This document shows, piece after piece, positions 17,131 to 25,551 of a DNA stretch of 64,000 bases. The DNA comes from MWDV01 sp002070715 (lineage in GTDB: Bacteria > Verrucomicrobiota > Verrucomicrobiia > Limisphaerales > MWDV01). A model generated the notes under the pieces. It searched no databases, was not told where the DNA came from, and saw nothing but the letters and a program-made list of their open reading frames with translations. Location of the stretch: assembly GCA_035411585.1 (NCBI GenBank), contig DAONTI010000003.1, positions 1 through 64,000 on the forward strand. The letters run 5' to 3'. How positions within the stretch are numbered: position 1 is the first letter of the stretch; every line of letters starts with the position of its first letter. A program made the translations under genes and the position numbers.

Positions 17131-18345
17131 GTGCCCTCCCAAGTTCCAAGTCTGCTTTACATCTGTCAGAACGCGCTCGGAGACATCATCACCACATTGC
17201 CGAGCATTCATTTCCTGCGTGAAAAATTCCCTCAGGCAACGCTTGATGTCTGTGTGAACAGGGCGTATGCGGACATTTTTGCCAGTGACCACCACGTGGA
17301 TCGGGTGATTTCACCTCCAAGCAGTTGGTTCGACATAACCCGGCCGGCCAATCGGACGACGCGGCTTGCGCGGCGGACTGGATTCCGCCCGTACTATGAT
17401 GCCGTGGTGGACAGCCTCTGCATACCGCAGACGGGCCGGCTCGTGAAACGGTTCGGGCCGGCCAGGTCGGTGGGGATTGGTTTCGACGGCCTTTCCGAAA
17501 TTTACGAATACTCGTTGCCGCTGGCGCACTGGAAGCAGTGGGCCAAAGGGCGCCGAAATGTGGTTGATTGTTTTGGCGATCTGGTCCGCTTGATGAGCAA
17601 AGACTTTCGTAGTCGGACCCCGCTGCTTTTCGTGAGCGCCCCAGAGCAGGAACGGGCGAAGCACTGGATCAAATCAAGAAATCCCACCGCCAAGCCGGTC
17701 ATTGCTTTCAACCCAGGCGCGGGTCATCCGGCGAAGCGCTGGCCAATGGAATCATTCCTTGAAACCGCCCGGATGCTGGCCGACGGCGGAAACGTGCCGT
17801 TGTTCATATTTGGTCCCAAGGAAACGGCGCTTTGTCAGACATGGCGCCGCCAGCTCAGGGAAGCCGGGTGGTTGACCTTCTGGTCACGCCATACCAAGGT
17901 TCAGCCGCTCGCTGCCCTTTTGCAGCAATGCGCCTTGCTGGTGACCAACGATTGCGGGGTCATGCATGTGGGAGGCGCCGCAAGCGTTCGCGTTTTGGCG
18001 ATATTCGGCCCTTCGAACAGCCGTATTTGGTTTCCCTACCCCCGGCCCCGGAATCGAGTGGTGGAACGGAACGTCCGCTGCCGCCGGACTTGCCAGGAAG
18101 GCTGTATCACCCGGCACTGCTTGGACGAAATCACGCCGCTGCAGGTTGCACGTCAGGCTGCCTCAATGCTTATGCTCAGCCCCCCCGAGAGCGGCACCGG
18201 CAGGCGGAGGTTGACGGCTCCAGCCACCCCCTCGCTGATCTCCTTGCCGGCAACAAAGCTCCATTCTGGCCAAGTCCGCGCCAAGAAGGCTGGACAATTC
18301 AGATGTTTCTTTAATCCATCATTAATCGCTGGCCCCTCTTGGTAA
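17131..18345 (+). CDS. Glycosyltransferase family 9 (heptosyltransferase-like) in the radical SAM locus
   Basis: The protein has 404 residues from GTG 17131; no ATG is available nearby. It is a GT-B fold of the ADP-heptose:LPS heptosyltransferase family: LLYICQNALGDIITTLPSI at the start, NPGAGHPAKRWP near 190, and the nucleotide-sugar site LLVTNDCGVMHVGGAASVRV with AIFGPSN. Cys-rich RRTCQEGCITRHC near 335 fits the family's C-terminal loop. The last 45 residues look unconserved. Normal members extend LPS core. Here it lies 61 bases after a RiPP precursor and away from any LPS cluster, so it may glycosylate the peptide or a linked product; equally it may be an unrelated neighbour. Confidence 0.87.
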   Translation: MPSQVPSLLYICQNALGDIITTLPSIHFLREKFPQATLDVCVNRAYADIFASDHHVDRVISPPSSWFDITRPANRTTRLARRTGFRPYYDAVVDSLCIPQTGRLVKRFGPARSVGIGFDGLSEIYEYSLPLAHWKQWAKGRRNVVDCFGDLVRLMSKDFRSRTPLLFVSAPEQERAKHWIKSRNPTAKPVIAFNPGAGHPAKRWPMESFLETARMLADGGNVPLFIFGPKETALCQTWRRQLREAGWLTFWSRHTKVQPLAALLQQCALLVTNDCGVMHVGGAASVRVLAIFGPSNSRIWFPYPRPRNRVVERNVRCRRTCQEGCITRHCLDEITPLQVARQAASMLMLSPPESGTGRRRLTAPATPSLISLPATKLHSGQVRAKKAGQFRCFFNPSLIAGPSW

Positions 18346-18500
18346 AGCTACCCGTTTTACTGGCGCCGTGCGGCTGGCGGTTTGTTCTTTCGGATTACCA
18401 CCATGGGAATTCGCGCGCGCCGGCTCCTGGGTTAAAAGGATTTGAAGCGGTTGGGATTGTCGGGCGGAGGTGCAAGTGCCAATTGCGGATGGGGGGCAGG

Positions 18501-18573
18501 CATAATGGGCTTGCTGGCGGCGGCGGCGGTGGTTAACCGTCTGGCGCATGAAAACCCGTTACCGTGTTTCCCC
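18501..18573 (+). repeat. 73-bp direct repeat, right copy
   Basis: Partner of 13652-13724, five mismatches. It contains the 5' flank and first nine codons of the esterase gene starting at 18548. The two copies bracket about 4.8 kb holding the NERD gene and the radical SAM/precursor/GT9 set. Weaker similarity continues perhaps 40 bases further upstream in both copies. The gap 18346-18500 holds no gene I can support. Confidence 0.75.
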
Positions 18574-19960
18574 AGTGATGGCCCTGGTGCTGGCCGGTCT
18601 GCTGGCGGGTGTGTGCCCGGGCGCCGCGGACCCGCTGCAATTCACCCATGTCCAGCGCCTCCCCGGGGGATTAAGCCTGCAATGGAACAGTGCGGGCGAC
18701 AACGTCGCTTACACCATCCAAGCGCGGGAGGGATGGGGCGACTCGCTTTGGTTGCTGCCGGCCGCGTCCCAGCCCTGGCCGGTGACGGAGACTGCCTGGG
18801 TGGCCCCGGTGAGTGCGCCGGCCCGGTTTTATCGCGTGATCGCGGTGCCCGCCGCGGCGCGGGGAAAACTCCTGCACCGTGCGCTGCACAGCACGTTGGC
18901 CACCAATCAGATTGCGCCGTTGCTGGAATTGCTCGATGCCCCTCTCACCGCAGAATTCGACGTCCAACTTTACACGCTGGCTTACGAAACCATTGATCCG
19001 CTCGGCGCGCGCACGGTGGCCACAGCGGCGATGGCGTTGCCCGTGGGCGCGGGAGAGTGTCCCCTGATCAGTTATCAGCACGGCACGTTGACCCGCACCA
19101 ACGAGGCGCCTTCCGCGATGAACCTCTACGGTGAACCGGCCCTCGGCGTGGTGCTGGCCACATCGGGGTATGCCTGTGTGCTGCCGGATTATCTGGGGCT
19201 GGGCGGATCTCCGGGTTTGCATCCTTATCATCACGCGCGTTCGGAGGCCACCGCGTGCGTGGACGCACTGCGGGCGGCCCGGGCGTTGTGCGCCGAGCGG
19301 GGCGTGGCGTTGAACGGTCAGTTGTTTCTCGTGGGGTATTCGCAGGGCGGCCACGCCACGATGGCGTTGCATCGCGAATTGGAGATGTACCACACCGCGG
19401 AATTCACGATCACAGCTTCCGCGCCAATGGCCGGTGCTTATGATCTTTCCGGCGTGACGACGGCGGACACGCTCTCAGGCCGGCCGCAGCCGAACCCGTA
19501 TTACTTCGCGTATCTGTTGGCCGCGTATCAAGCGGTGTATCATCTGGCGCCGACGCTGGGTGATTTGTTGCGGCCGCCGTATCGCACGACGCTGCCGCCG
19601 TTGTTCAATGGCACCGTCTCCGGCGCACAAATCAACGCCGCCCTGCCGGCCAATCCGCTGGACATTCTCCAGCCGGCGTGGCTCGCCGATTTCCGGACCA
19701 ACGCCCACCACGTCCTGCGCCAGGCCCTGCGCGACAATGATCTTTGGGCGTGGGCCCCGCAACGACCGATGCGGCTGTATCACTGCGCGGGCGATCAGGA
19801 TGTTGTCCCGGCCAACTCCGCGGTGGCTTGGACGGAATTCCACCAACGCGGCGCCACGCAGGTGGAGTTGCTGGATCCCGATCCCACGGCGGATCACACC
19901 GACTGCATCGCTCCGAGCTTGTTGTCGGCCAAGGCGTGGTTCGATTCGTTAAGACAGTGA
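18548..19960 (+). CDS. Secreted alpha/beta-hydrolase, lipase/esterase
   Basis: The protein has 470 residues. The signal peptide is MALVLAGLLAGVCPGAAD. Residues about 30-100 form a small beta domain of the verrucomicrobial type (LQWNSAGDNVAYTIQ, ending ARFYRV). The hydrolase domain has the oxyanion stretch SYQHGTLTR, the nucleophile GYSQGGHA, the acid in CAGDQDVVP and the base in ADHTDC. The layout is close to secretory lipases and large feruloyl/acyl esterases. The substrate is probably a lipid or acylated compound outside the cell. It starts inside the right copy of the 73-bp repeat. Confidence 0.87.
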   Translation: MKTRYRVSPVMALVLAGLLAGVCPGAADPLQFTHVQRLPGGLSLQWNSAGDNVAYTIQAREGWGDSLWLLPAASQPWPVTETAWVAPVSAPARFYRVIAVPAAARGKLLHRALHSTLATNQIAPLLELLDAPLTAEFDVQLYTLAYETIDPLGARTVATAAMALPVGAGECPLISYQHGTLTRTNEAPSAMNLYGEPALGVVLATSGYACVLPDYLGLGGSPGLHPYHHARSEATACVDALRAARALCAERGVALNGQLFLVGYSQGGHATMALHRELEMYHTAEFTITASAPMAGAYDLSGVTTADTLSGRPQPNPYYFAYLLAAYQAVYHLAPTLGDLLRPPYRTTLPPLFNGTVSGAQINAALPANPLDILQPAWLADFRTNAHHVLRQALRDNDLWAWAPQRPMRLYHCAGDQDVVPANSAVAWTEFHQRGATQVELLDPDPTADHTDCIAPSLLSAKAWFDSLRQ

Positions 19961-20016
19961 GCCGGCGGCGGGAGGACGCGGGTGGATGGTCGGCGAACTC
20001 AGTAGGGAGCTGCGCG

Positions 20017-20949
20017 CTAAAACAATTCCGGCACGCCTTCTTCGAGGAAACGGATGCTGCTGAGCAATCCTTCCTGACGGGCAATCTGCTGCAGCCAGCG
20101 CGGGGGTTCGTCCAAATCCTCGAACGAGAGTTTGAAGGTGCCGTAATGCATCGGCACCATCCATTGGGCGCGCAGTTCCCGGAAGACTTTCAGGGCTTCA
20201 TCCGGGCCCATGTGGACGTTGCGGAAGGCTTCCGGTTTGTAGGCGCCGATGGGGAGCAGGGCGATCTCCGGCGGCTGGGTGCGGCCGATTTCCTGGAAGC
20301 CGTCAAAGTAGGCGCTGTCTCCGGCGTGATAGAGCCGGCGCCCCTGATGCTCCAGCAGAAAGCCGCCGTAGCCCCGGTGATCATCGCGCAGCACCCGCGC
20401 GCCCCAGTGTTTGCACGGGGTCAAGGTGGCTTTCCAATCGCCGTGGATGAAGCTTTCACCCCATTCCAGTTCGATGATGCGCGCGAAGCCGAGATCGCGG
20501 GCGAGTTCGCCGACGCCCCAGGGCACAATCGCGATTTTCGGCCGCGGCAACCGGCGCAGGGTGGGCTTGTGAAAATGGTCAAAGTGCGCGTGCGTGAGCA
20601 GCACCAGGTCAATGGGCGGCAGATGTTCCAGGCGCAGGCCGGATCGCCGGATGCGTTTCAACAGAAACAGCCAGTTCGCGAAATTCGGATCAATGAGCAC
20701 GTTCAGATCGGTGAACTGCACGAGGAACGAGGCGTGCCCGATCCAGGTGAGCGCCAACTGGCCGCGCGTCAGCCGGGGAAACGCCGGCAGCCGTTGGGCG
20801 CCCCGCCGGGGCGTGAGCAACGCCTTCCACACCATCTCACGGAAAAAGGTGCGCGGGTTGAACGCCTTCGAGGGCGTCAGATCATTGAACCGCCGCGGTA
20901 CGCGCCGCGCGCGGGTGTACACCGAATGTTTGGATAGTGGCTTGATCAT
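20017..20949 (-). CDS. MBL-fold metallo-hydrolase (UlaG / NAPE-PLD-like)
   Basis: The protein has 310 residues from ATG 20949. Metal-site motifs are in order: WIGHASFLVQ, LLTHAHFDHFHKPTLRRLP, CKHWGAR, YHAGDSAYFDGF and MHYGTFKLS. These are the ligands of the beta-lactamase-superfamily branch that includes NAPE-phospholipase D and UlaG lactonases. No signal peptide is seen, so it should be cytoplasmic. It converges on the esterase gene and is separated from the next gene by a short promoter region. Substrate unknown. Confidence 0.9.
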   Translation of the reverse strand: MIKPLSKHSVYTRARRVPRRFNDLTPSKAFNPRTFFREMVWKALLTPRRGAQRLPAFPRLTRGQLALTWIGHASFLVQFTDLNVLIDPNFANWLFLLKRIRRSGLRLEHLPPIDLVLLTHAHFDHFHKPTLRRLPRPKIAIVPWGVGELARDLGFARIIELEWGESFIHGDWKATLTPCKHWGARVLRDDHRGYGGFLLEHQGRRLYHAGDSAYFDGFQEIGRTQPPEIALLPIGAYKPEAFRNVHMGPDEALKVFRELRAQWMVPMHYGTFKLSFEDLDEPPRWLQQIARQEGLLSSIRFLEEGVPELF

Positions 20950-21052
20950 GGAACATCCACCCGGTCATTGATACCCGGCCTTTGAATAAAATTCAAATCC
21001 ACACGTCGGTTTTGTCAGTTCGAGTGCATCATAGGTGAACGAAAGGACACAG

Positions 21053-21415
21053 ATGAAAAAACTGATCATAAGTTTGCTGACCCTGGGCGTCATCACCGGC
21101 CTCGCGCCCCGCGCGCAGGCAGGAGACCGGGAATGGGCCACCGCCGGCAAGGTGTTGACCGGCGTGATTGCGGGCGCCGCCCTCGTGCAGGCGCTGCAAC
21201 CCCCGCCCGCACCCGTTTACACGGCGCCGCCCGTGGCCTACGTACCGGCACCGGCACCGCCCCCGGTGGTGTATGCGCCCGCGCCTATGGTGGTGGCGGG
21301 GCCGCCGGTGGTGTACGCGCCGCCGCCCGTGTATTATGCGCTCGCGCCCGTCGTGGGTTTCCATTTCCGCGTCGGCCACGCCCCGCGGCATCACCGCGGA
21401 CACTTCCGCCGGTGA
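21053..21415 (+). CDS. Small secreted Pro/Ala/Tyr-rich protein
   Basis: The protein has 120 residues from ATG 21053, preceded by GAAAGGACA; a GTG at 21035 is less likely. The signal peptide is KKLIISLLTLGVITGLAP with cleavage near RAQAG. The mature part is repetitive (APVYTAPPVAYVPAPAPPPVVYAPAPMVV cut into APPVVYAP-type units) with a His/Arg-rich end (HAPRHHRGHFRR). Such proteins are surface or envelope structural proteins of unknown role. A good terminator follows, so it is transcribed alone. Confidence 0.75.
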   Translation: MKKLIISLLTLGVITGLAPRAQAGDREWATAGKVLTGVIAGAALVQALQPPPAPVYTAPPVAYVPAPAPPPVVYAPAPMVVAGPPVVYAPPPVYYALAPVVGFHFRVGHAPRHHRGHFRR

Positions 21416-21441
21416 CACCCGGAGGGCGTGCCGGACAACAA

Positions 21442-21472
21442 CCTGCCTGGTGCGAACCGGGCGGGTTTTTTT
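21442..21472 (+). terminator. Rho-independent terminator after the Pro-rich protein gene
   Basis: CCTGCCTGGT (21442-21451), loop GCGA and ACCGGGCGGG (21456-21465) pair along ten positions with two G-T pairs. Seven T follow at 21466-21472. It is the clearest intrinsic terminator in the window and separates the small secreted protein from the carbonic anhydrase gene. Confidence 0.88.
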
Positions 21473-21508
21473 GTTTCCTCCGCCCCCGCAACCCCGTAAA
21501 CCGTTCGC

Positions 21509-22069
21509 ATGTCCTTGGCACAACAACTCGAGACTTTCCTGCGCCGGACTCCGCGCCTGGGCCGGCAGGTGTACCTGGCGCGCGGCGCCGTGGTGGTGGG
21601 CGACGTGACGCTCGGCGATTACGCCAGCGTCTGGTACAACGCCGTGCTGCGCGGCGACATCAACCGCATCGTGGTCGGCCACCACACCAACATCCAGGAC
21701 AACGCGGTGCTGCATCTCTCCGACGACTACGGGTGCGTGGTGGGCCATCACGTCACGGTGGGGCACAGCGCGATTGTACACGCTTGCACGGTGGGCGACG
21801 AAGTGCTTGTGGGCATGGGCGCGGTGATCTTGGACGGCGCAGAAATTGGTTCGCAATGTCTCATCGGCGCGCGGGCGCTCGTGACCCAGGGCACGAAAAT
21901 TCCCGCGGGTTCGCTGGTGCTGGGCACGCCCGCGCGGGTGGCCCGCGCATTGACGCCCGCGGAACGCGCCGGCTTGAAGGCGCTGGCGGAAAAGTATGTC
22001 AAAAACGCGGCCTATTGTTTGCAGCACGGCATCAATGTAAGCCCGCCCCCGTCCCCGCCCGGCGCCTGA
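21509..22069 (+). CDS. Gamma carbonic anhydrase family protein (YrdA-like)
   Basis: The protein has 186 residues. It is a left-handed parallel beta-helix of hexapeptide repeats (VVVGDVTLGDYASVWYN, RIVVGHHTNIQDNAVLHL, CVVGHHVTVGHSAIVHAC). The three His expected to bind zinc are in AVLHLS and HHVTVGHSAIVH. It ends with the helical tail LTPAERAGLKALAEKYVKNA. Family members hydrate CO2 or act as metal-site scaffolds; activity varies. It starts 37 bases after the terminator and converges on phoH. Confidence 0.92.
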   Translation: MSLAQQLETFLRRTPRLGRQVYLARGAVVVGDVTLGDYASVWYNAVLRGDINRIVVGHHTNIQDNAVLHLSDDYGCVVGHHVTVGHSAIVHACTVGDEVLVGMGAVILDGAEIGSQCLIGARALVTQGTKIPAGSLVLGTPARVARALTPAERAGLKALAEKYVKNAAYCLQHGINVSPPPSPPGA

Positions 22070-22126
22070 TCGCGACGGTCGGCGAGAAAAAAATCAACTT
22101 TCTCCGCCGCCCCGGACGGGCCGGTC

Positions 22127-23443
22127 TTACAATACATTCGCCGCCAACTCCGCCAGTTCGGAGCGTTCGCCTTTTTGCAGCTCCACGTGTGCTGCCACCG
22201 CGTGCGCGCGGAACCGGCTGACGAGGTAGTTGAATCCGTTCGACGACGAATCCACGTAAGGATTGTCAATCTGGTAGGGATCGCCCGTGAAAACGATTTT
22301 GGTCCCCGCCCCCACGCGCGTGACGATGGTTTTGACCTCGAGCGGCGTGAGATTTTGCGCCTCGTCAATGATCATGAACTGATTGGCAATGCTCCGGCCG
22401 CGGATGTAACTGAGCGCCTCCACCACGATGCTGCCCGAGCGCATCAGGTCGGCGCTGCGGCGGTGATCGTGGCCCATGTTCAGGTCGCTGAGCATCTCCA
22501 GCGCGTCGTGAATGGGTTGCATCCACGGGGCGAGTTTTTCGTCGAGCGACCCCGGCAGAAATCCAAGTTCCTTGCCCATTGAAATGGTCGGGCGCGCGAC
22601 GACGAGCCGGCGGAATTCCCGGTCCAGCACGGTGCGTTTCAGGCCGGCGGCCAGGGCCAGCAACGTTTTACCCGTGCCGGCCTTGCCCATGAGCGTAACC
22701 AGTTTGACGCGGTCATCGAGCAACGCGTCGAAGGCGAAATGCTGCTCGCGATTGCGCGGGCGGATGCCCCATACCCCGCCGCGGCTGTCGAGAATGGGAA
22801 TGAGCCGCGTGGCGGTGGGGTCCACCTTGGTCAGCACCGCGCGCTTGGGATGCGTCTCGTCCATGAGGGTGCAATACTCGTTGGGCGCGTAGGGGCGATC
22901 GGCGGGCAGGGCCAGTTCGCCGGCGGCGCGGAACCGGGCGATTGCCTCCGGGCTCAACATCAATTCGATCATGCCGGTGTAGAGATCGGTGATGAAGACG
23001 CGGTCGGTTTCGTAATCTTCGGCGGGCAGACCGAGCGCGTCGGCCTTGATGCGGAGGTTGATGTCCTTGGTGATGAGAATGGTCCGGCGCTTCGGTTCCT
23101 GTTTTTGGATGCCCAGGCAGAGCGACAGGATGCGGTCGTCCACGGTGTGTTCCTTGGCGCGGCCGTTGCCGTTGCCGTTCCGGGTGGTGCGTTTCCGGAA
23201 AACCACGCGCAGATGACCGCCGTTGGGCAGTTTCACCCCCTCGTTCAAGTGGCCTTGGACGCGGAAGCCATCGAGCATGCGGGAAACGGTGCGGGCGTTC
23301 TGGCCGAGCTCGGTGGCTTCGCGTTTGAAACGGTCAATCTCCTCGATGACTTCAATGGGGATCAGGACGCGATTGTCCTGGAAGTTTAGGAGGGAATTGG
23401 GGTCGTGGAGCAGAACGTTGGTGTCGAGAACGAAGTTTTTCAC
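22127..23443 (-). CDS. phoH2: PIN-PhoH family ATPase
   Basis: The protein has 438 residues. The start is GTG 23443 because it overlaps the upstream TGA (GTGA), and VKNFVLDTNVLLHDP is where family members begin. Residues 1-140 are a PIN domain (LDTNVLL acidic residue, HTVDDRILSL). Residues about 210-438 are PhoH, with Walker A KAGTGKTLLALAAG and Walker B MIIDEAQNLT, then FTGDPYQIDNPYV. Members are ATP-dependent RNA helicase-nucleases that act with RNA decay. It is translationally coupled to a GST-like gene, an uncommon partner. Confidence 0.93.
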   Translation of the reverse strand: MKNFVLDTNVLLHDPNSLLNFQDNRVLIPIEVIEEIDRFKREATELGQNARTVSRMLDGFRVQGHLNEGVKLPNGGHLRVVFRKRTTRNGNGNGRAKEHTVDDRILSLCLGIQKQEPKRRTILITKDINLRIKADALGLPAEDYETDRVFITDLYTGMIELMLSPEAIARFRAAGELALPADRPYAPNEYCTLMDETHPKRAVLTKVDPTATRLIPILDSRGGVWGIRPRNREQHFAFDALLDDRVKLVTLMGKAGTGKTLLALAAGLKRTVLDREFRRLVVARPTISMGKELGFLPGSLDEKLAPWMQPIHDALEMLSDLNMGHDHRRSADLMRSGSIVVEALSYIRGRSIANQFMIIDEAQNLTPLEVKTIVTRVGAGTKIVFTGDPYQIDNPYVDSSSNGFNYLVSRFRAHAVAAHVELQKGERSELAELAANVL

Positions 23444-24108
23444 GGGACGAACTGGGAGGCTTTCACGCGTTGCATCCGGGTCAACCAATGCCGCAGGCGG
23501 GTGTGCCGGTTGGGCAGCCGGCCCCGGCCCGCGGTGAGGTAATGGGTCAGTATGCCGAACAGATCAAAGTCCACGAACCGCGGCCGCGGCCCCAGCAGGA
23601 ACCGGTGGTGCATGAGCATTTCCTCGAAGGGCAGGAGTTTCGTGGCGAGTTGCCGCTGCCATTGTTTCCGGTCCCGCCGCCATTGATCGAGGCAGCCGGC
23701 GCCAAACTTGCGTTCCTTGAAACGCAGAAAATCCAACTGCTCCGCCGGCGGCACAAATTCGCGCCAGTGCAGGTCGGCCAGACGGAAGGTGCAGCCCTCG
23801 ATCTCCCCCTCGATGTAATGCCACAGGATCGTCTGCAGGCCGTCCAACTCGCGCGGAAACAGGCCCAGCCCGAATTTGTCGTCCAGATACTTGCCGATGA
23901 CCTGCGAGGTTTCGCTCGTTTCAAACACCACCGTCCGTCCGTCCCGGATGACGGGCACCCCGTAATAACGTTGCCGGGTCAGTTTCCAGACCAGCGAACG
24001 GTCGTTGCTGGGGATGTTAATCGTCTGGAACGGTTTCCCGGAGAATTCAAGAAGGCGGCGCTGGACCTGGCAGAAGGCACTCCACGGAAACTGAATCAAC
24101 TCAATCAT
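23440..24108 (-). CDS. Glutathione S-transferase family protein
   Basis: The protein has 222 residues from ATG 24108. The N-terminal thioredoxin-like domain has IQFPWSAFCQVQRRLLEFSG (Cys at the usual active-site helix), the cis-Pro YGVPVIRDG and the glutathione-site VFETSETSQVIGKYL. The C-terminal helical domain includes PRPRFVDFDLFGILTHYL. Substrate unknown. It is the first gene of a two-gene unit with phoH2, overlapping by four bases. Confidence 0.85.
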   Translation of the reverse strand: MIELIQFPWSAFCQVQRRLLEFSGKPFQTINIPSNDRSLVWKLTRQRYYGVPVIRDGRTVVFETSETSQVIGKYLDDKFGLGLFPRELDGLQTILWHYIEGEIEGCTFRLADLHWREFVPPAEQLDFLRFKERKFGAGCLDQWRRDRKQWQRQLATKLLPFEEMLMHHRFLLGPRPRFVDFDLFGILTHYLTAGRGRLPNRHTRLRHWLTRMQRVKASQFVP

Positions 24109-24146
24109 GTCACAGCTCAAGGTGTTTCACCGAGGGGACCTTAGAA

Positions 24147-24749
24147 TTGGCGCCGCCGACTGACAAGGAAATCCGGTCTCCAGCGCGGAACACGCAATGC
24201 CTCCGGAACAGCCCGGATCAACCGCATCATTTCCCGCCCCGCACGCAACCGCTGCAGATTGGTGCCATCGCCCATGCGGTGTTGAACCCGGGCAGTCCGT
24301 TGACGTTTGCCGTGCCGGCGGTGGATACGGATACACCGCCGCAAACCTTGACCTATGCGTTGTTGAGCGCGCCGGTGGGCGCGACCCTGGGCGCCGCCAA
24401 CGGCGTGTTCGGCTGGCGGCCCGCTGTGGCGCAGGCCGGCTCCAGTAATTTCATCCAGTTGCGCGTCACCGACGACGCGGTGCCCCGCTTGAGCGCCACG
24501 CAGTCGTTTGTGGTGCGGGTTAATCCCGTCGTGCCGCCGGGCATCAATCCGCCCACCTGGAGCAACGGCCGCTTTGGCTGCAACATTACCGGGCAGATCG
24601 GACCGGATTACCTGGTGCAGGTTTCCTCGAACTTGGTGAATTGGACGCCGCTTCTGACCAATACCCCGGTCACCGTTCCCTTCCGATTGGAAGACCCGAA
24701 GGCGGCCCAACATGCCCGGCGGTTTTATCGCATTCAACTGGGCCCGTAG
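24147..24749 (+). pseudogene. Orphan C-terminal fragment of a secreted Ig-like (He_PIG) protein
   Basis: The readable part begins only around 24260. A single putative-Ig module (FAVPAVDTDTPPQTLTYALL ... GVFGWRPAVAQ ... FIQLRVTDDAVPRLSATQSF) is followed by the usual verrucomicrobial tail (VQVSSNLVNWTPLLTN ... ARRFYRIQL). Such modules close proteins of several hundred to several thousand residues. Here no signal peptide or body precedes it, and the first 35 codons look like non-coding sequence. It is most likely the stranded 3' end of a deleted gene. Confidence 0.7.
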
Positions 24750-24785
24750 AAGCCGGCCCGGCGTGTCGCCGGCAACCGCTTGAAA

Positions 24786-25270
24786 ACGAATCCGCCGATG
24801 ACACCGATTGCACAGATTTTTTCCGGCTTTTCATCGGCGTGCATCGGCGTCACCGGTGGATGAAAGAGGTTAGGCGATGGCTTGGACGTTAACCGTCCGT
24901 TTCCGCGTAAAAGAAAAAGCGATGCCGCCCCTGACGGGGCTCAAAATGTTAGGGTCTGCGTTGGCTGCAAAGATGCCGCGCCGAGGGTGCTTCGGCAGGA
25001 GGAAGGGGACTGGGGACAGGGTGGAACCTGTCCCTCCCAGAAGGAGGCGAGGAGGGAAAATGGTGTGCGGATGGATTTACGAAGGCCGCACTGGTCCGCA
25101 GATGGGATTGAAGGAGCGCACCCGTCCCGGGTGCCGCGGTTGGCGTCCCGACCACGGCATTGGCCGGCGCCAAAGCTCCGTCAGGAGCGGCATCTCTGTA
25201 GTCACAGCCGCAAACAATTGTCCAGCTCCGTCAGGAGCGGCATCGTCCAGAGGCACAATCCAATCACCAC
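24786..25270. repeat. Cluster of dispersed repeats, including compound copy 3
   Basis: The cluster starts with the CCGCCGATGACACCG...GTCACCGGTGGATG element (24786-24862). It continues with GATGCCGCCCCTGACGGGGC near 24921, GATGCCGCG at 24972, and the hairpin GGGACAGG-GTGGAA-CCTGTCCC at 25013-25034. Two GCTCCGTCAGGAGCGGCATC copies near 25180 and 25226 face the other way. The stretch 25271-25551 has no gene I can support. Confidence 0.75.
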
Positions 25271-25551
25271 TATCCCCGGGACGAGGGCGCTCCCCAATTC
25301 CCCTTGATGCTGCGACCGAAAGCGCCAGAGGACAGGCGCACTCCAAAAGCTGGCGCATGAATCCCGCACGCCAGTGGGCGCAAAGCGTCGTGGAGTGCGG
25401 CAGTCTGCTGCCACTCTCGGCAACCGTCGCGGCACTCCCGCTGCCCGGGGCGCCGCTCCGCGCCCTAGGGAACAACAGGGAAACACTATCAGGCGAGCCA
25501 GATTCCTTCACACCGTTTGGTGGGACGCCGGGTCGTTAATTTTTGATGAAA

